From the NCBI GenBank assembly GCA_037176885.1, contig JAWWNJ010000022.1, forward strand, positions 1,364,001-1,428,000: a stretch of 64,000 nt of DNA. Direction: 5' to 3'. Positions 1 to 12,693 of the stretch are shown here, piece by piece. The DNA comes from Favolaschia claudopus. Taxonomy: Eukaryota > Basidiomycota > Agaricomycetes > Agaricales > Mycenaceae. The notes beneath the pieces were generated by a model. That model had not been told where the DNA came from. It saw nothing but the letters and a program-made list of their open reading frames with translations, and made no database searches. How positions within the stretch are numbered: position 1 is the first letter of the stretch; the number at the start of each line of letters is the position of its first letter. Position numbers and translations under genes: made by a program.

Positions 1-629
1 TCCGCACAACCAGGTGTTCTTTTCGGCATCAATTATCTGGTAGATGCAGCTTCACCTGGCTTCTACGTTCAATACTAATACCCGTGTTAGGGGCATTATC
101 GGACCTTCGAGACAATTTGGACCTGGAACCATCTACCACCCGCATGTCTACGCGCTAGTTATTGGTGCTGTTCTGCCCATACCTTTCTGGCTCTGGCAGC
201 GACGATACCCCAATAGTTGGATCAAGTACATAAGTACTCCCGTGATCTTGAACGGCGTGTCGGGCATCCCGCCCTTGACAGGAATCAACTATAGCGCGTG
301 GTTCACGGTCGGCGCTTTATTCCAGTACTACATCCGCAAGAAGCACTTTGCATGGTGGAGCAAGTTCAATTATGTGACGAGCGCGGCCTTGGATAGCGGA
401 ACGGTTATATCGCTCATCGTGATATTCTTTACGCTGCAGTTCCCCAAAAATGGGAAGATCGTAGCAAATTGGTGGGGGAACACAGTATTTACCCGAAGTG
501 AGTACCTTCCACGCTTCGCTCTCGATAACAAGCTGATACGACGTACGTGCAGCGGCGGATTATAACCGCACACCTTGGAAACAAATTCCTGCAGGCGGGA
601 TACCTCTCGCAGGCCAGCCCCCATCATGA
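1..629 (+). CDS. OPT-family oligopeptide transporter, C-terminal end (5' partial)
   Basis: Proton-coupled oligopeptide/siderophore-type transporter of the plasma membrane, represented by its last 173 residues. Exons read 1-39, 91-497 and 553-629, with introns 40-90 and 498-552; the reading frame is continuous across both joins. Visible family features are IIGPSRQFGPG, several hydrophobic membrane segments, the loop TGINYSAWFTVGALFQYYIR, then KFNYVTSAALDSG, and the typical tail WWGNTVFT-RTADYNRTPW. The stop is TGA at 627-629. The start lies upstream of the window, so the N-terminal membrane bundle cannot be assessed. I see no disruption in the visible part. Family assignment is confident; the transported substrate cannot be told from this end. 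Confidence 0.9.
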
Positions 630-3095
630 CGGAGGCCCAATGTCCACGGATCGATCTAGCGCGACGGCAGGCGCAGCACCATCTCCCCCGATTTCTGGCC
701 ATCTCAGACATACTTCTACATCACACCACTATTAAACATCACACCAACACCTAGTATTATACATCTTCGCCGTATCGTCATACCTTTCTCGGGGCTCCGC
801 CTACACACACACCTCACCCTCACCGCGATCTCTTACCCCACCATCTTCACGAACCGCATCTCCTCCGCCCTCTTTTTGGTTACGCAACGCGCATACGCTC
901 GTTTCAACCCCTCGCATTGTATGTAATGCGCTCTCCACCGTATCTGGTCGGCAGTGCCTCACCTACCTCCCATCCTTTATGTCGCGCGTTATGCCCCCAG
1001 CGTCACCAACTCTTCGCACCATAGTTGGGTTCGTTAGAAGACCTCCTCATGTCCCCATTTTCCATCATTTCACAGCATCATACGTAGCAGTAGTTTTTTT
1101 CTCTCGGCGCGGGTGGGTCTGCCTGTCTCAAGTGTGTCTCTGTGTCTCTTGTAGTATATATCCATAGCCGGAATAAGTAGCAAAATAAAAAGAATGCGGG
1201 TTTTGACCCCGGTGAATACGGATGTGTTTGGTTTTTTTCTTTCAATTGAAAGTTCAGGGACGGAACAGGTTTTAAGGACGGATCGGTGAATGATATTGTC
1301 CCGCTGCCAGCAGCGCTATAGTAGTTGCGTGTCAAAAGTGAGCAGAATCGGGCCACTCTTTCACAGTCCTTTCCAAGCTCAATGCATGCGTTCATCTCGA
1401 GCCCGCGGAAATGATCAACCACAGCTACTGCGGAAATGGTCCCTCATCCAAGGAGAATCCTAAGAGGGACCAATTTTCAGGATATACAGGGCGCTGTTGG
1501 TGTGATTCACACAGGACTTCAAAAATACGACGTCCGTCATTTGCTGCATGACAGGGTCTGCACAGGTTTGCACGAGAAGAGTGTTTATTCTCGGGAGGGG
1601 AATACACACGGTTGTTCTATCTTGAGATACGTGTGTCGAATGGGAGGTGTCTTCCTTTGGTGCGAGCTGGACGTACAGTGAGGAAGAGAGAGAACGGAAT
1701 GCTGTCAACTGCTATGATCGAGTGGAAGGCGAGAGGAGGCAAACCTACGTCGATATGTTGACGAATCTTATCCAGTAGGGCGGGATGTCGCGAGCGCAGA
1801 TGTGAAGCTGATACCGAGAGTCGGCCACAACTTGTTCATAGAGTTTCGATCGAGAGTTCATGGAAGCAAACTCGAACCGGAGCGCAAGAGTGGATGTGGG
1901 CCGTATGAAGTGGCACATCATGTAAATGTGTCAAGAGAGCATGGACAGGTCGTCCAAAGCTCCAGCAAAACATGCGGGAAATCGGTATATCGCAGCCTGA
2001 GCGGGATTACAGTACTTGCAACTTTTCTAAGCCTGTTTCGACACCCCCGTAGTCATGTAATCGGTTCGCTTGTCGTACCCAACCTACAGAGGCGGAGAGA
2101 ACAAACAAGGAGGTCAAGAACACCACGACTGGAATAGACTGGAATTCATGGATCTGTGATAATTGATTCGAGTTCCATCGACAACCTGAACAAGTCCTCA
2201 AAGCGATGCAAATTGAAATCAGGATCATTCAGTTAAGAGCAGATTGTTGCGCTGGAAGACATAGAGCGATTGAAAAACAAAACGCTGTAGAGAGCCTAAG
2301 TATCCAGACCAGTTTGATGAGACTTTCATTGGCGAACGACAGAAACCAACCATTGATTCGAGTGTCACATACAGTAGTCACAAATCAAGCTTATCCTCAA
2401 CTCCCACCGCGCGGCGAGCTCGTCGTTGCTCCCACCGGCGACGAGAGAATGGAGACTTTCAATTGCATTTCCAATGATTATTGTGACGACACGCCGGCCA
2501 CCAGCTATTCAGCTCACTTCCCACGTTCAAGCCGCAAAAAAATCTCGCGGATATACGCATTTGTTGGTTTCCCGTCTTTGAACGTAAAAATCGGTGCTCG
2601 CGATCTGTCTTTGACGGCAGCGGACTTGTTGCGACAGCGACCAACTAGGGTCGTCTAAACTTGGGTCCCACCGGCGTACCGCCCTCGAGTCACTCTCTCC
2701 ATTCCGCACCCACGCCTCAGTCGGCCTTAGTCGGCTATCGTTGCCGCGACGGTTTCACCTGAAACTATTTTCCGGGCCTCCTGTAGCTCATGCAAAGCTT
2801 TTCAGAGCTTCATACTGGCACGAATGCACACCGAGGGCACCATCGTAGTTTGGGTTCTTCCAGTCATCAAGATTGACAAGATTGATCAATTCAATTTTTT
2901 AACGCCAGCGCTGTGCCGAAACAGTCTCTGCCTCAAAGGGTATTTACAGACATCATTCCCCCAGTTGACAATGCTCCGACTCACAACGAACGGTAACCTC
3001 TGAAACTGATATGATGTACGAGATTTTTCAAACAGCGCCGGACTCATAAGTAGGGCGCAGCGATCCCGCTGTAGCTCACATCCCTCGTCCCTCCC
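630..3095. other. intergenic region without a recognisable gene
   Basis: About 2.5 kb between the OPT stop and the arrestin-like start. It contains only short overlapping ORFs on both strands that I cannot match to a family. There is a short TC/GT-rich stretch near 1120-1155. It probably holds the 3' UTR of the transporter and the promoter of the arrestin gene. I see no RNA gene or mobile element in it. Confidence 0.4.
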
Positions 3096-4559
3096 ATGTC
3101 CCCTCAAAACAACATCGATTCATCCGCCTTTGTTCTCCACTTCCCAGATGCGGTCCGCATCGCTGGAGAGTCCGTCCAAGGTCGTGTCGAATTGAACGTT
3201 GCTTTAGCACAAGAAGAGGGGATCGAGAACCTCGACGTTTATTTAAGAGGTTATATTGTAACGTGCGTATGAGTCTTTTGGTTTAACCCTATTCTCATAT
3301 TCTTGCAGAACAATCATTGAGAATAATTTTGACGGCTCAGATACTAGACATGAGCGAGAGATTGAAGTATGTTTCCTTTTTGAAGCATATTCTCTGTCTG
3401 ATCTCGATCCAGTTAATAAATTTCAGCAAATTACTATGGGCTAGAGGAACCGCGTTCCCTGACCCAGGGTCGCATCTACTCGACCTCCCTTTCAAGTTTC
3501 AACTTCCAGTTTCACTCCCACCTTCTTTCCATCTTTCTGTCATCAATCATGAAGCCACCATCCAATACATAGTCGAAGTTGTTGGCAGTCGTCCTGGCCG
3601 TTTCCGAAGGGATAATGTTGTTCACCAAATCTTCCCTGTACTCCCTGTCGCATCGCCTGAACAGGTCGTGGCCAGGAAGTCTCTCAAGAAGGGCTGGCAC
3701 GGGGCCTGGAAGGCCGTCAGTGTCGAGCGAAAGATCCGGCAAGGCATCTGGGGGGACCATGCCCATGCTCGTGCCGAGGTAAGCCTTTTCTCTGCCTCTC
3801 TTCCAATCAACGAAATTGAAGAGCATCCCAGGTAAAAATCCCAGAGCTGGAGTCTTTTCCGCGTGCAACTCCGGTGCCTATCAGCTTGTACATCGAAACG
3901 CGCACGAAACCCATGGCACTGACTGCTATCCCTGCGGACAAGTACAATAAGCCGCTATTCCCTGCGCCTCCCACGCATTCGGCCGAGGTGAAATTGTTCT
4001 TCGAACGTGAGGCAAGCATCCGTACTTGGCGGAAAACCGCAGTGGTGGCGGACACTTTCCCAACGCGCAGTGTTTTCGGCGACTTCAACACATCGGTCGA
4101 CGCTGATGTCGAGGCTGCGCAGTGGATCCCTGATCCTGAACGAAAGGACTACGGCGTTTGGAAACGTTCAGCGCGGTTTGATACAACAGTGACACTGCCG
4201 TTCGCCCCCACGTTCAGCACCGAAACCATTGACTCCAAGGTGAGTTACAGCTCTGTCTAACCGATTTTTTCTTCTGACGGAAATCTTCAGTACTTCCTCC
4301 ACTTCCAACTATCTTTCCCCGGAATGGGCAATGACCTCGAGCTTCATGTGCCCATCAGTTTACATCCTGCACATACTTGTCCTTCTTTTGCCTTGAACTA
4401 CGCGGATGTGCCTCCTGAAGGTACACCCCCGCTGCGGCTGATAGACGAACTGCCTCCTCCGTAAGCGATTTTGTCCTTTTTTCTACGGCTTGGCCGTTGA
4501 CCACCTCCGATTGCAGGGCGTACTCCATCGAACACTTGATTGCACAGGCTGGACTGTGA
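3096..4559 (+). CDS. arrestin-like protein (alpha-arrestin fold), intact
   Basis: Six exons (3096-3262, 3309-3366, 3413-3778, 3832-4239, 4291-4460, 4517-4559) give 403 aa with all phases consistent. The N-terminal beta-sandwich has FPDAVRIAGESVQGRVEL, then LLWARGTAFPDPGSH and LPFKFQLP, the usual arrestin N-domain order. The C-domain carries PADKYNKPLFPAPP and FPGMGNDLELHVPI and ends in a proline-rich tail. Two paralogues lie on the minus strand at 53.8-55.3 and 56.5-58.0 kb; comparing them fixed the third acceptor at 3412 rather than 3426, which would run into a stop. All introns here are GT-AG, unlike the paralogues. Alpha-arrestins are adaptors for ubiquitin-dependent trafficking of membrane transporters; that role is inferred from the family, and I do not see a clear PY motif. 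Confidence 0.8.
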
Positions 4560-4751
4560 AATAATCCAAAACTGCCTTGAGGCTAGAAGTACATTACCAT
4601 AGTTACTAGTATTATCCTCGATATAAGTACTGATGTAGCCTTACTCCTACTCTTGCTGTATAATGAACCCTTAATTTTGTATCTCGCGTGAGGATGTGGC
4701 ATGAGTTTGCCATAAATAGAAATCTTGAACTTGGTCTTGACCGTGACGATT

Positions 4752-6680
4752 ATGGTGGGCCTGAAGGTACTCGACAACGGAATGAGTCGTCGGGAGAGCT
4801 TATAACCTGTTGTAGCGCCGTCTCTATGACACGAGTGACGTGCCGAACGAACTGTGGTCTCTCATTGGAAGTTTTGCTTCTCGCCAGACTGTTGCCCGAC
4901 TCTGCTCCGTTTCCCAGCATTTCTACCTGTTGTTTTCGTCCTCGTTGTATTCAAACACAGTCGACCCTCCGCTCACCGCACCTCAATCTGTTCTTCTTAT
5001 TCGAACGCTTGCCACCGGCACTGACTCCAAGTCGATATCGATCACCAAGCCCTCTCGCAATCATCCTCACCCCGCAAGCCTCATCAAACAGCTTGGCTTG
5101 GTCAACCGCTATGGCGATAAAGCTTTGAAGGAGAAAACCGAAATTTTCAAGGCACTGAAACAGCCTGCTCTTGCAAATGGACTACGCACTCTGCATTGGA
5201 ATCTGGTGGCGGGCGTCGATGAATTGGGCAGAATCATGGGCGTCCCAGGAGCATTTCCTAACCTGAAAGAACTCTTCGTTTCTTCAGGGGGTGATATCAA
5301 GAACTTCAATGTGAGCGTCCGCTTTGTGTCCTTGCCAAACTTGAAGCGCTCAAACGCAGCAGTTTGTACATATTCCACAACTCGAAGTACTACATGTTAA
5401 ACTCGATTTCTTCGCTACAAGTGAGTTCTCCTCATGCGTTGTGCGATGGATCTTTATATGAGAACCAGACCGGGACTATCGCATCGCTGATAAGCTGTGC
5501 TTCAAGTTCGCAGAATCTATACAAATGCTACCGTCCTCCTCGCCCCTCCTCCATGCTTTATGCTTGGAGATGACGATCTCTTTGGACGATGAAGACTTTC
5601 CATTTGATGGCTATCCTGACCTGGTTGCTGCCATTAACAGCATACATCTTCCCGCTCTTACCACCTTCAATATCTCCGTTGATCTTATTCCACCCGATTT
5701 TTATGACACAGACCCACCATCTCGCAGCTTCCGCCCCAAAACTGACCTGTCCACTTTCTTGGCTTCTCATCCGAACATTAGCCAACTTACATTGAATGTT
5801 CTCGGCACCGATTTGAGCAAAGGAGTCGTTCTCTTATCCCGGATTCGTTGGTTCACTGGCACTTGCGATAATGCTGTTGTCATCTGTTCCGATCCTCGTC
5901 AGCCGCAGCAGCTGACACTCAAGCTGGTTCACGACGATCTATATGGCACATCCATAACCCCTCCGCTCACTTCAATCCTGCTGCCAGTTTGCCATTCGTT
6001 GACCCATCTCCGAATTCACACATCTGGTGTTTGGGGCTCCTCCTCCAAAGACACGAGCGAAGTGTCTCCCGCGTCATTTATTCATCTAGCTTCTTCCTTT
6101 CCGAACCTCAGACATCTAAATCTTAGCATTAATCGACCCCTGGTGCGTGGCTTGCTGAAAGGCAGCTCAAGCTCTGCAGCTCAATATGACTTGTACAGGA
6201 AGAATATCGGGACCACTTCACAGTCTTGACCAAATTGCAGAGTCTGCGCGTACATCACTATCGAACTCGCTCCCTTCTGCTTCATGAACAGCCAGCCAAA
6301 GAAATATTCCCTCCAAATGCTTATATCGAAGAATTTAATTTAATTTTACCTTCTCTGCCGACGCTCTCTCGCGTTGAGATCAGCCTCGCTGCCGATATCC
6401 TTCCCGCTTCCACTCGCTGTTATTACTTGGATTGGGACTGTGACTCGCACTCTGCGGCAGATTGCTCGGTTTGCATGTCAGAACTGGAGGATATGTACTG
6501 GGACAGGATGTTCGAGCCGCCTGATGTGAAATTGGAGTATTCTTTCTCTGTATTGCGTCCGCCAAGCGGCGCATATCTCGTACTAGATAGTGCACATGTC
6601 GAAGACCGGTGCGCTATGTCGATCCTACTCCTAGATTTCTGTCTTAACATTCTCCCAGTCGTCCGACCACAAAAAAATGA
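4752..6680 (+). CDS. F-box-like protein with LRR-like C-terminus
   Basis: Proposed exons 4752-4754, 4816-5310, 5360-5420, 5514-6142, 6199-6608 and 6659-6680 give 539 aa. The N-terminus has the F-box-like helix VPNELWSLIGSF followed by TVARLCSVSQHFYLLF, the pattern of SCF substrate adaptors. The remainder has repeated leucine-rich strands such as LEVLHVKLDFF, ISQLTLNVLG and FPNLRHLNLS. No ATG lies in frame just before the F-box; an exon consisting of only ATG (4752-4754) with a 61-nt intron is the best start I found, so the start is tentative. The 3' end is also uncertain: a run of seven A at 6671-6677 precedes the stop, and one extra A would extend the protein. Substrate is unknown. Confidence 0.6.
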
Positions 6681-7309
6681 TGGAGCTAATAATCTTTTGT
6701 GCTCTTGAGAGTCTCAGCTCATCTTTCCAATCTTGAAACGTGACGATGCTTCCGCTTTCGAAAGGGCTGTGCTGTTCGACCTTTCGCGTCTACCTATTTC
6801 TGTTTCTGATTACTGTGGACTACTTCTCCGTATTGCGTTCGTTGAATGGGTCGAGTGTGGTCTGAGACCATCTTTGCTTCAAGCACAGGTGCGGGCTATA
6901 TTGTACCATATCGTGTCAAGCTGTCCAATGTATGCTTTTTGCAGGATGAAGAACAACGATAGAAAAGGAATACTGCCTGCTCTCAGCTGCCCTACTCGAC
7001 TTTTTTGCATCTCGCGTACTACCACACTGTATAGTTTCAAATTGCTTCGTTTCTTGACCCATTCGATACTGTATGCAATGTCATCGTTATTTATCATCTG
7101 AAGCCAACGGCGCTTCTACCTGAGGTACCCGCTCCTTGCATCCTCTTGCATCTTAGTTTGATCTTAGACCAAAACCGTCGGCCCGATTATGCCGGAACCC
7201 ACTGTAGTCACGCAACGTTCCCCGCGACAATGATCACTGTTTCCCGTGCAGTATCTTGCTGGAGTACTAATTCTCTACGTAGCGCCGCCTCCACTTCGAA
7301 TTCAACACG

Positions 7310-7690
7310 GCCAACGTATCAAACGAACTGAACTGTGGGCCTGTGGCATCTCATTGGAAGCTTTGCGAAGTTCGCGTCGCGTTGGACTCTTGGCCGTCTC
7401 TGTTCCGTCTCTCGCCTTTTCTACTCTCGTTTCCGGGCTCACTATCCAACCTAACCGCTCCTCACCGCTTCTCAATCTGGATTCTGCACGTCTAATCAGG
7501 ACTCTTGCGCGTTCTTATGGACCTCATGAACGGATGAACCATCCAGCGGCGCTGAATCAGAGATTGGGCATGGTGGATGGCGTCGGCGACAAGAATCGGA
7601 TGTTACAGGACATACCAGTAGCTAAGTCATCAAAGCTTTTGCGACTGAGCATATATATTTTCAGAAATTTGCGCGCAGAGGGATGGTACC
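7310..7690 (+). pseudogene. decayed duplicate of the adjacent F-box gene (N-terminal part)
   Basis: Sequence around 7313-7450 resembles 4840-4950 at DNA level. Translated piecewise it gives HLIGSFAKFASR, GRLCSVSRLFY, then in other frames LLNLDSARLIRTLAR and LNQRLGMVDGVGDK, matching the same order in the upstream F-box protein. The pieces lie in different frames with stops, so this is a broken tandem copy. Sequence between 6690 and 7310 carries only short ORFs. Confidence 0.6.
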
Positions 7691-7905
7691 ATGCTTGAAT
7701 CAGACCTGCTGACCACCTACGAGTCAGTCAAGTATGAGGGTCGCTCATCTGGCGAAGTTTCGTGATGCAAGTGGTCGTCGGCATCCATCCGTATAACTAG
7801 GAGCACTGTCTTTGAAGTGTGCCACATAAATAATCACTGATCACTAGGATAAATATTTGACGCTGTTTGGAAACAACTTATCGCCCTCTGAAACTGAACA
7901 GGTGT

Positions 7906-8764
7906 TCATTTTTTGACGAAACGTCCCATTCGAATCCAGAAAAGATCCGAGTCGGACTCGTTTTCATCGCCCCACATTTCTCCTTGACGCCACGGAGTCT
8001 GTCCATCATCCCCAACAACGTCCTTTACCCAGGTATGAGTCGGACGGTCGAGGCAGCATCCATCGAATACACGTTTCCATAGCGGAGTCAAAGCTCCTTG
8101 CCACCATGCCGCATTCGGCTGATCCCGACCATGTTGAACATGCTCAAAGAACAATAGCTCCCCGCCGTTCGAGGCGAGGAGATCGAGCGCGATTGAACGA
8201 ATTGTTTGTTTGGGGAAGGGAATGGTGCAAAACGTGAGGACTGAAACAACAGTGTCCACGGGTTTGCCGTTCAAGGAGGATAAGATGGATGGGGTGTCTT
8301 CGGCGCCGCATGAGAGGATGAGGAGGGTTCCGTCTGATTCTGTGTAGCCCGCCGCGGCGGCCATAGCACGGATTTGTGGATGCATGAGGGTGTTGGGCTC
8401 CAGAGCTATATATTTTGTTACCACGTTACGGTCGAGATAGTTGACGGTGTGTCCATGACCTTGAGTTAGAGTCGTGGGTTATCATTTTGAAACTGTGAAC
8501 AGGGCCGCTGCACGTACCTGCACCGAGATCGAGGACAATGCCTCGTGCATTGGGAGTGATGAGTTGAGTTTTCTCTGCACGTCTGCCTCCGTCGCCCCCT
8601 GGCCCAAAGAAGACCCAGATGCCTGCCATGCTGATACGAGAGAGCGCAGCTGGATCGAGAAGCAACGCGGGAGATGCAACGACCGCTCGAAAAACTGCAG
8701 GAAGACCGTATTTCAGCCCTGCATATATAGTTGCGAAAGTGTCGAGTAGATTGCGAAAACCCAT
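7906..8764 (-). CDS. SAM-dependent methyltransferase (METTL7-like)
   Basis: Two exons on the minus strand (8764-8518 and 8459-7906) with one 58-nt intron give 266 aa. The intron splits the SAM-binding motif I, which reads VLDLGAGHGHT after splicing, followed by the acidic YIALEPN and then CGAEDTP. The C-terminal part has LLFFEHVQHG and HTWVKDVVGDD, as in the METTL7/TMT1 group. A hydrophobic N-terminal stretch (YGLPAVFRAVVASPALLL) suggests membrane association, also typical of that group. The start is the only upstream ATG in frame that gives this N-terminus. Methyl acceptor is unknown. Intact. Confidence 0.8.
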
Positions 8765-9378
8765 TTTCGAATGACCGTAAGATGGTGGGAGTCGGAGAAA
8801 TTGGGAGAACAGAGGAAAACGATGATAGTCAGTTTGATTCGTCACCAAACAAACACAGACTAGCAACGAGTCGCCTGACTTGCACACGCACCGTCCGCTG
8901 CGAAACACGCCTGTCCAAAGACTCAGGATTTATCCAGACAAGCTGTCGTATTCACGATTCACTCCCATCGGTAACGGAAAAAATCATGCTACTCACAGAG
9001 CTTTTTCAACACTCAAGCTAGCATCGAATGGAATTCAACAGAAAAGCAAATTGAATCTACCAATTTTTTAGAGGAGTCTTATATTAGCTCTCTTTATCGT
9101 TTTGCTTTATCAAAGCTTGACTGTAGCTTTAGATCTATTTTATCGAAGCGTGGTGTGTTGAGGGTATGGCCCGTCCATAAAAGGATATTACTGATGGAAC
9201 GGCCCGGGCAGCAGTGGACTCCAATACGATAGCCCCTACAAAAGATCGTAGAAAATCGGGGGGAAATCCGTTCAAGTCTCGCCGACTTTCGGGAGTTACG
9301 ACGCTGAATCAGCCTTGAATGCTTGAGAGCGACCGGATGAGAGCGGAGGGTTTCGGAAGATGCCGGGACATGGTTGAA

Positions 9379-9385
9379 TATAAAT
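9379..9385 (+). promoter_or_regulatory. TATA-like box upstream of the GST gene
   Basis: TATAAAT lies about 100 bp upstream of the GST start codon in an otherwise mixed-composition region. A possible 5' UTR intron (GTACGT near 9436, acceptor CAG just before the ATG) lies between them. Position and sequence are seen; function is inferred. Confidence 0.35.
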
Positions 9386-9482
9386 TATTTGGTGTTGATT
9401 ACTCGGTGTTGATATTCCTCTTCCGCATCGTTCATGTACGTCGCTCTTTGTTCGCATAACTACGTGGCTCATTCACTTCAGA

Positions 9483-10306
9483 ATGTCTTCTCTCGACCGG
9501 TCTGATCTCCCAACAATAACCCTTCACTGGCTTGAAAAGTCTCGAGCCCAGCGTATTTTATGGCTGCTCGAAGAACTCAATCTGCCCTATGAAATCAAGC
9601 GGTACAAGCGCGAGCCTGGCACTAATTATGCCCCTCCGGAGCTCAAGTCCGTTCACGCGATTGGGAAGTCTCCCGTGTTAACTATAGGGGATCTTACTCT
9701 TGCCGAGTCGGCGCTCATTGTCGAGTACCTCACCGAACACTTCGGCTCCGATCTCATCCCCACCAAATGGAAACCCGGACTCGAAGGCAAAGTTGCCGGC
9801 GAGACAGACGAATATATGCGATATCGCTATTTGATGCATTATTCTGAAGGCTCCTTCATGCCTTTGCTCCTCACCTCTATTGTTGCTACCAGTTTGTTTT
9901 TTCTTCATATCGAGGCATATGACAATTGACCAGCCTCCCAGACATAAAATCTGCTCCCGTTCCTTTCTTCATTCGACCCATCACCTCTCGAATTTCCGGG
10001 CAAATCAACAACTACGTGATCCCCAACCTAATCACTCATCTCACTTTTCTGGAGGAACAGCTGGCCTCCTCCCCGAACGGTGGTTCTCACCTATGCGGCA
10101 ACAAATTGACGGGGGCAGATATCATAATGAGTTTCCCCATTCTTGGGGTGTTGAACGACAAGAGTTTGGCCAGTGTGGCCAGTGTGAACAGGGCCACTTA
10201 TCCCAAACTGTTCGCTTACGCAGACGAGCTCCAGAAAGGCGAGAGTTACAAGAGAGCCGTCGAAAAGATCATAGCTCTGGAAGGAGAGTATGTTCTCGTA
10301 CCGTGA
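9483..10306 (+). CDS. glutathione S-transferase
   Basis: Two exons (9483-9891, 9942-10306) give 257 aa. The thioredoxin-like N-domain shows ITLHWLEKSRAQRILWLLEEL, YAPPELKSVHAIGKSPVL and the GSH-binding LAESALIVEYL. The C-terminal helical domain has FFIRPITSRISGQI and LCGNKLTGADIIMSFPI (the N-capping box region). The 50-nt intron uses GTTTGT and acceptor at 9941; this join gives TNIKSAPVPFFIRPI, which fits fungal GSTs of the Ure2p-like/GTT1-like type. It conjugates glutathione to electrophiles in the cytosol; specific substrates cannot be told. Intact. Confidence 0.88.
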
Positions 10307-10881
10307 TGCTGATATGTGAGGCCTGCCTTGCTAAATTCATGTACAAGTTTATGGTTTGCATCTACTGTACGTCTCTCAATTCACAATAAATAGTATAATA
10401 GTGACCGTTCTGCGGTAGCATACTCCAACTCACGGACGACAAGCTGATCTGGTTGGATTTTGACGCTTGCTCAGCTTCAACTAACGGAACTTCTGTCTGA
10501 CTTTGGAGCCGAAGGCGATATTCAACTGTAACCTGGGTTCTTCAATTTCCGTGCCACAAGGAAGGCTTTCGAACGGCATATCAAGTCGCTAATCAAGAGA
10601 GTCTCCTATATCTATCCAGCAAAATTGTTCGCAGAGAAAGATGATTCCGATTGCATAACTGGTCAGAAACCTTGCAGGTCGCAATACCTCTTTCCTCCGA
10701 TCTAAGTCGGATCTCGCTGCGAAATTGATGAGAGATTTGCCATACCTGAATTCGAGCAGGTTCGGTTGCGAACTGTGAGATGGCTGGTTTTCAGTTGAGT
10801 GCTCGTTCACAAAATTGAAACTTGGGAGAAACCGCGACGGCACAGACTCGAATTCTTTCGTGGGATTGAATATATAAACGG
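10307..10881. other. intergenic, convergent gene ends
   Basis: Lies between the GST stop and the DPH5 stop, which face each other. Only short ORFs without recognisable similarity. An alternative DPH5 end could splice into 10791-10850, but the simple stop gives a normal length. Confidence 0.4.
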
Positions 10882-11975
10882 TCAATCCAAGGCACATCCA
10901 TATACCGTGCTGGCGACGGACCGCCATTTCTCCCTATCGATAGCAAAGTCTTCGGCGTATTCGACTTCGAGGTGATGAAGACGCTTCCCGACAATAATCA
11001 GACTATGCAACGGTTGCCCAAACGCTGCTTCAGGGTGATTAGCCAATTCTGCGAGAGTGCCAGCAACAATTCTCTGTTCATCCCCACCACCCACGCGCGA
11101 AAGTGCGACAGCGAGTGTGTTGTCTGCTTCCAAGATGCCGGCTTTTCGAAGAGACTCGATTTCCAGCAATTGCTTCACGGCTACGGGAATGGACATATAT
11201 CGTGGGGGTTCGTAGATTTTCCGATTGCTGAAAAAGAAAGTCAAAACCGGAATGAAATCATGTAGCTTGCCGGGCACTCACCGCATTAAATTTGCATCGC
11301 TTATTTCTTTGACCTTGATATCTAGTAGGACGAGGGTGTGGAGACCTAGGTCAGCGTTTTCCTTGATTCGATCGTAGAAGCTGTCTGGCTTCCATGTCTC
11401 GGTGAAAAATACTAGAGAGACGGTTTGTCCGAATTGGTAGAGCTGGAGACCTGCAGCCCCAATTGCATTCATGATAGAGGCATTGTGAATTATGCGCGTT
11501 GGGATGTGGAGAGCTCGGGCCCGGAGTAAGATGTCGGTGTGCGTCGTCGCGCTGTTGGATTGAGTTGTGTTGCAGCGAGCCCGAGGACCAAGGGACGGAG
11601 TTAATTACCCAAACGGATCGCCGACAACGAGGAGTGCAACGTCAACCTCGTCAGCTTGGTGCAAAATCTCATCGCTTTGGGTTTCAACCATATCCCGATC
11701 GGCGATGATCAGCGGCTTCCCGTAGAATTCTTCCTTTGCTTGCATGCGAGATTGAGATGGTCTTTATCAAATGACTGATCTGAACACAAACCAAACGCTC
11801 CTTCTGAACCATGAGGATGCTCGTGTACGCTTCAAGATATACGCGAGTAGCGCCCTTTATCGCCTGAAAAAATAAGATAAAGCAGCCGAAAATGCGTCGA
11901 AATCATGCCAACCTCTAGTCCGCGAACAGTAACGTCCCTCTCGTCCGACAATCCCAGTCCGATGATATAGAACAT
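10882..11975 (-). CDS. DPH5: diphthine methyl ester synthase
   Basis: Five exons on the minus strand (11975-11913, 11863-11792, 11733-11609, 11551-11282, 11227-10882) give 291 aa, close to yeast Dph5 (300). It methylates the modified histidine of elongation factor 2 using SAM, a middle step of diphthamide synthesis in the cytosol. Clear motifs in order: [98 protein letters not shown] and [22 protein letters not shown] is interrupted by an intron and restored on splicing. All phases agree and no disruption is seen. Confidence 0.95.
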
Positions 11976-12693
11976 GATGAAATGAGAGAAAGCGCTAGAA
12001 AGCGGGATCGAGTGACACGTCACATGGTCGCACTTCAACCTTGGTCCTTTACGCAACTCTTGCCCTTTCCGCTTACGCGGGGCATCTTCGAATCAGACAG
12101 TTTCGTGCCTCGTGCTTTGACCAACTCTCGTGGAATTGAATATCGGGCTTCTCGGTGGACTTTTGTTGACGCGAATAGATAGGCGGGCAGCACGGACAAA
12201 GCACTATGAGATCATTTTTCGGTATTTATTTGAGGTGGAAGTGCGAAGAGCATAGTTTGGATGTACTCACAAGTGGGAAGTGAGTACTTTCAGGATACTT
12301 TCAAGCCGGTACTCCCAAGTTTTCGTCAACTCGGAAGTCGAGCACCGAACAATGCGGAGATGGTTACCATGTCAATGTCCGAAAATGGTAATCTGAACAT
12401 CGAACTCCGAACTCGCAACTTTCAAGTCGCAATAACATAGCACAACTAGTAAGGTATGAACTACCAAGTGAAAATTGGGAGGGTACAAGGAGTCCCTTGA
12501 TCTGGCCGTGAGAAGTGTGTCTGATGCCCAGAAGTGTGTCTGATGCCGTGTCTACCCAATCAAAATAATTAAAATAACGAAGAACAATGCTGAAAAGAAC
12601 TGTCCGACTGCTCGAATAGATGCCCGGCAGCCCAACAAGAGTATAGAGTGGCAGAAAGAAATAGATTAGCAATAGAATACACTGGTCATTGAG
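11976..12693. other. intergenic region with a 19-bp tandem duplication
   Basis: About 0.7 kb between DPH5 and the transposase gene with no convincing ORF. Near 12511-12547 the sequence AGAAGTGTGTCTGATGCC occurs twice in tandem with period 19. It may contain the left boundary of the element carrying the transposase, but I found no terminal inverted repeat by eye. Confidence 0.4.

Noticed and set aside
3427..3440. Acceptor at 3426 for the third exon of the first arrestin gene
   Set aside because: It runs at once into TAG; the acceptor at 3412 keeps frame and matches the paralogues residue for residue.
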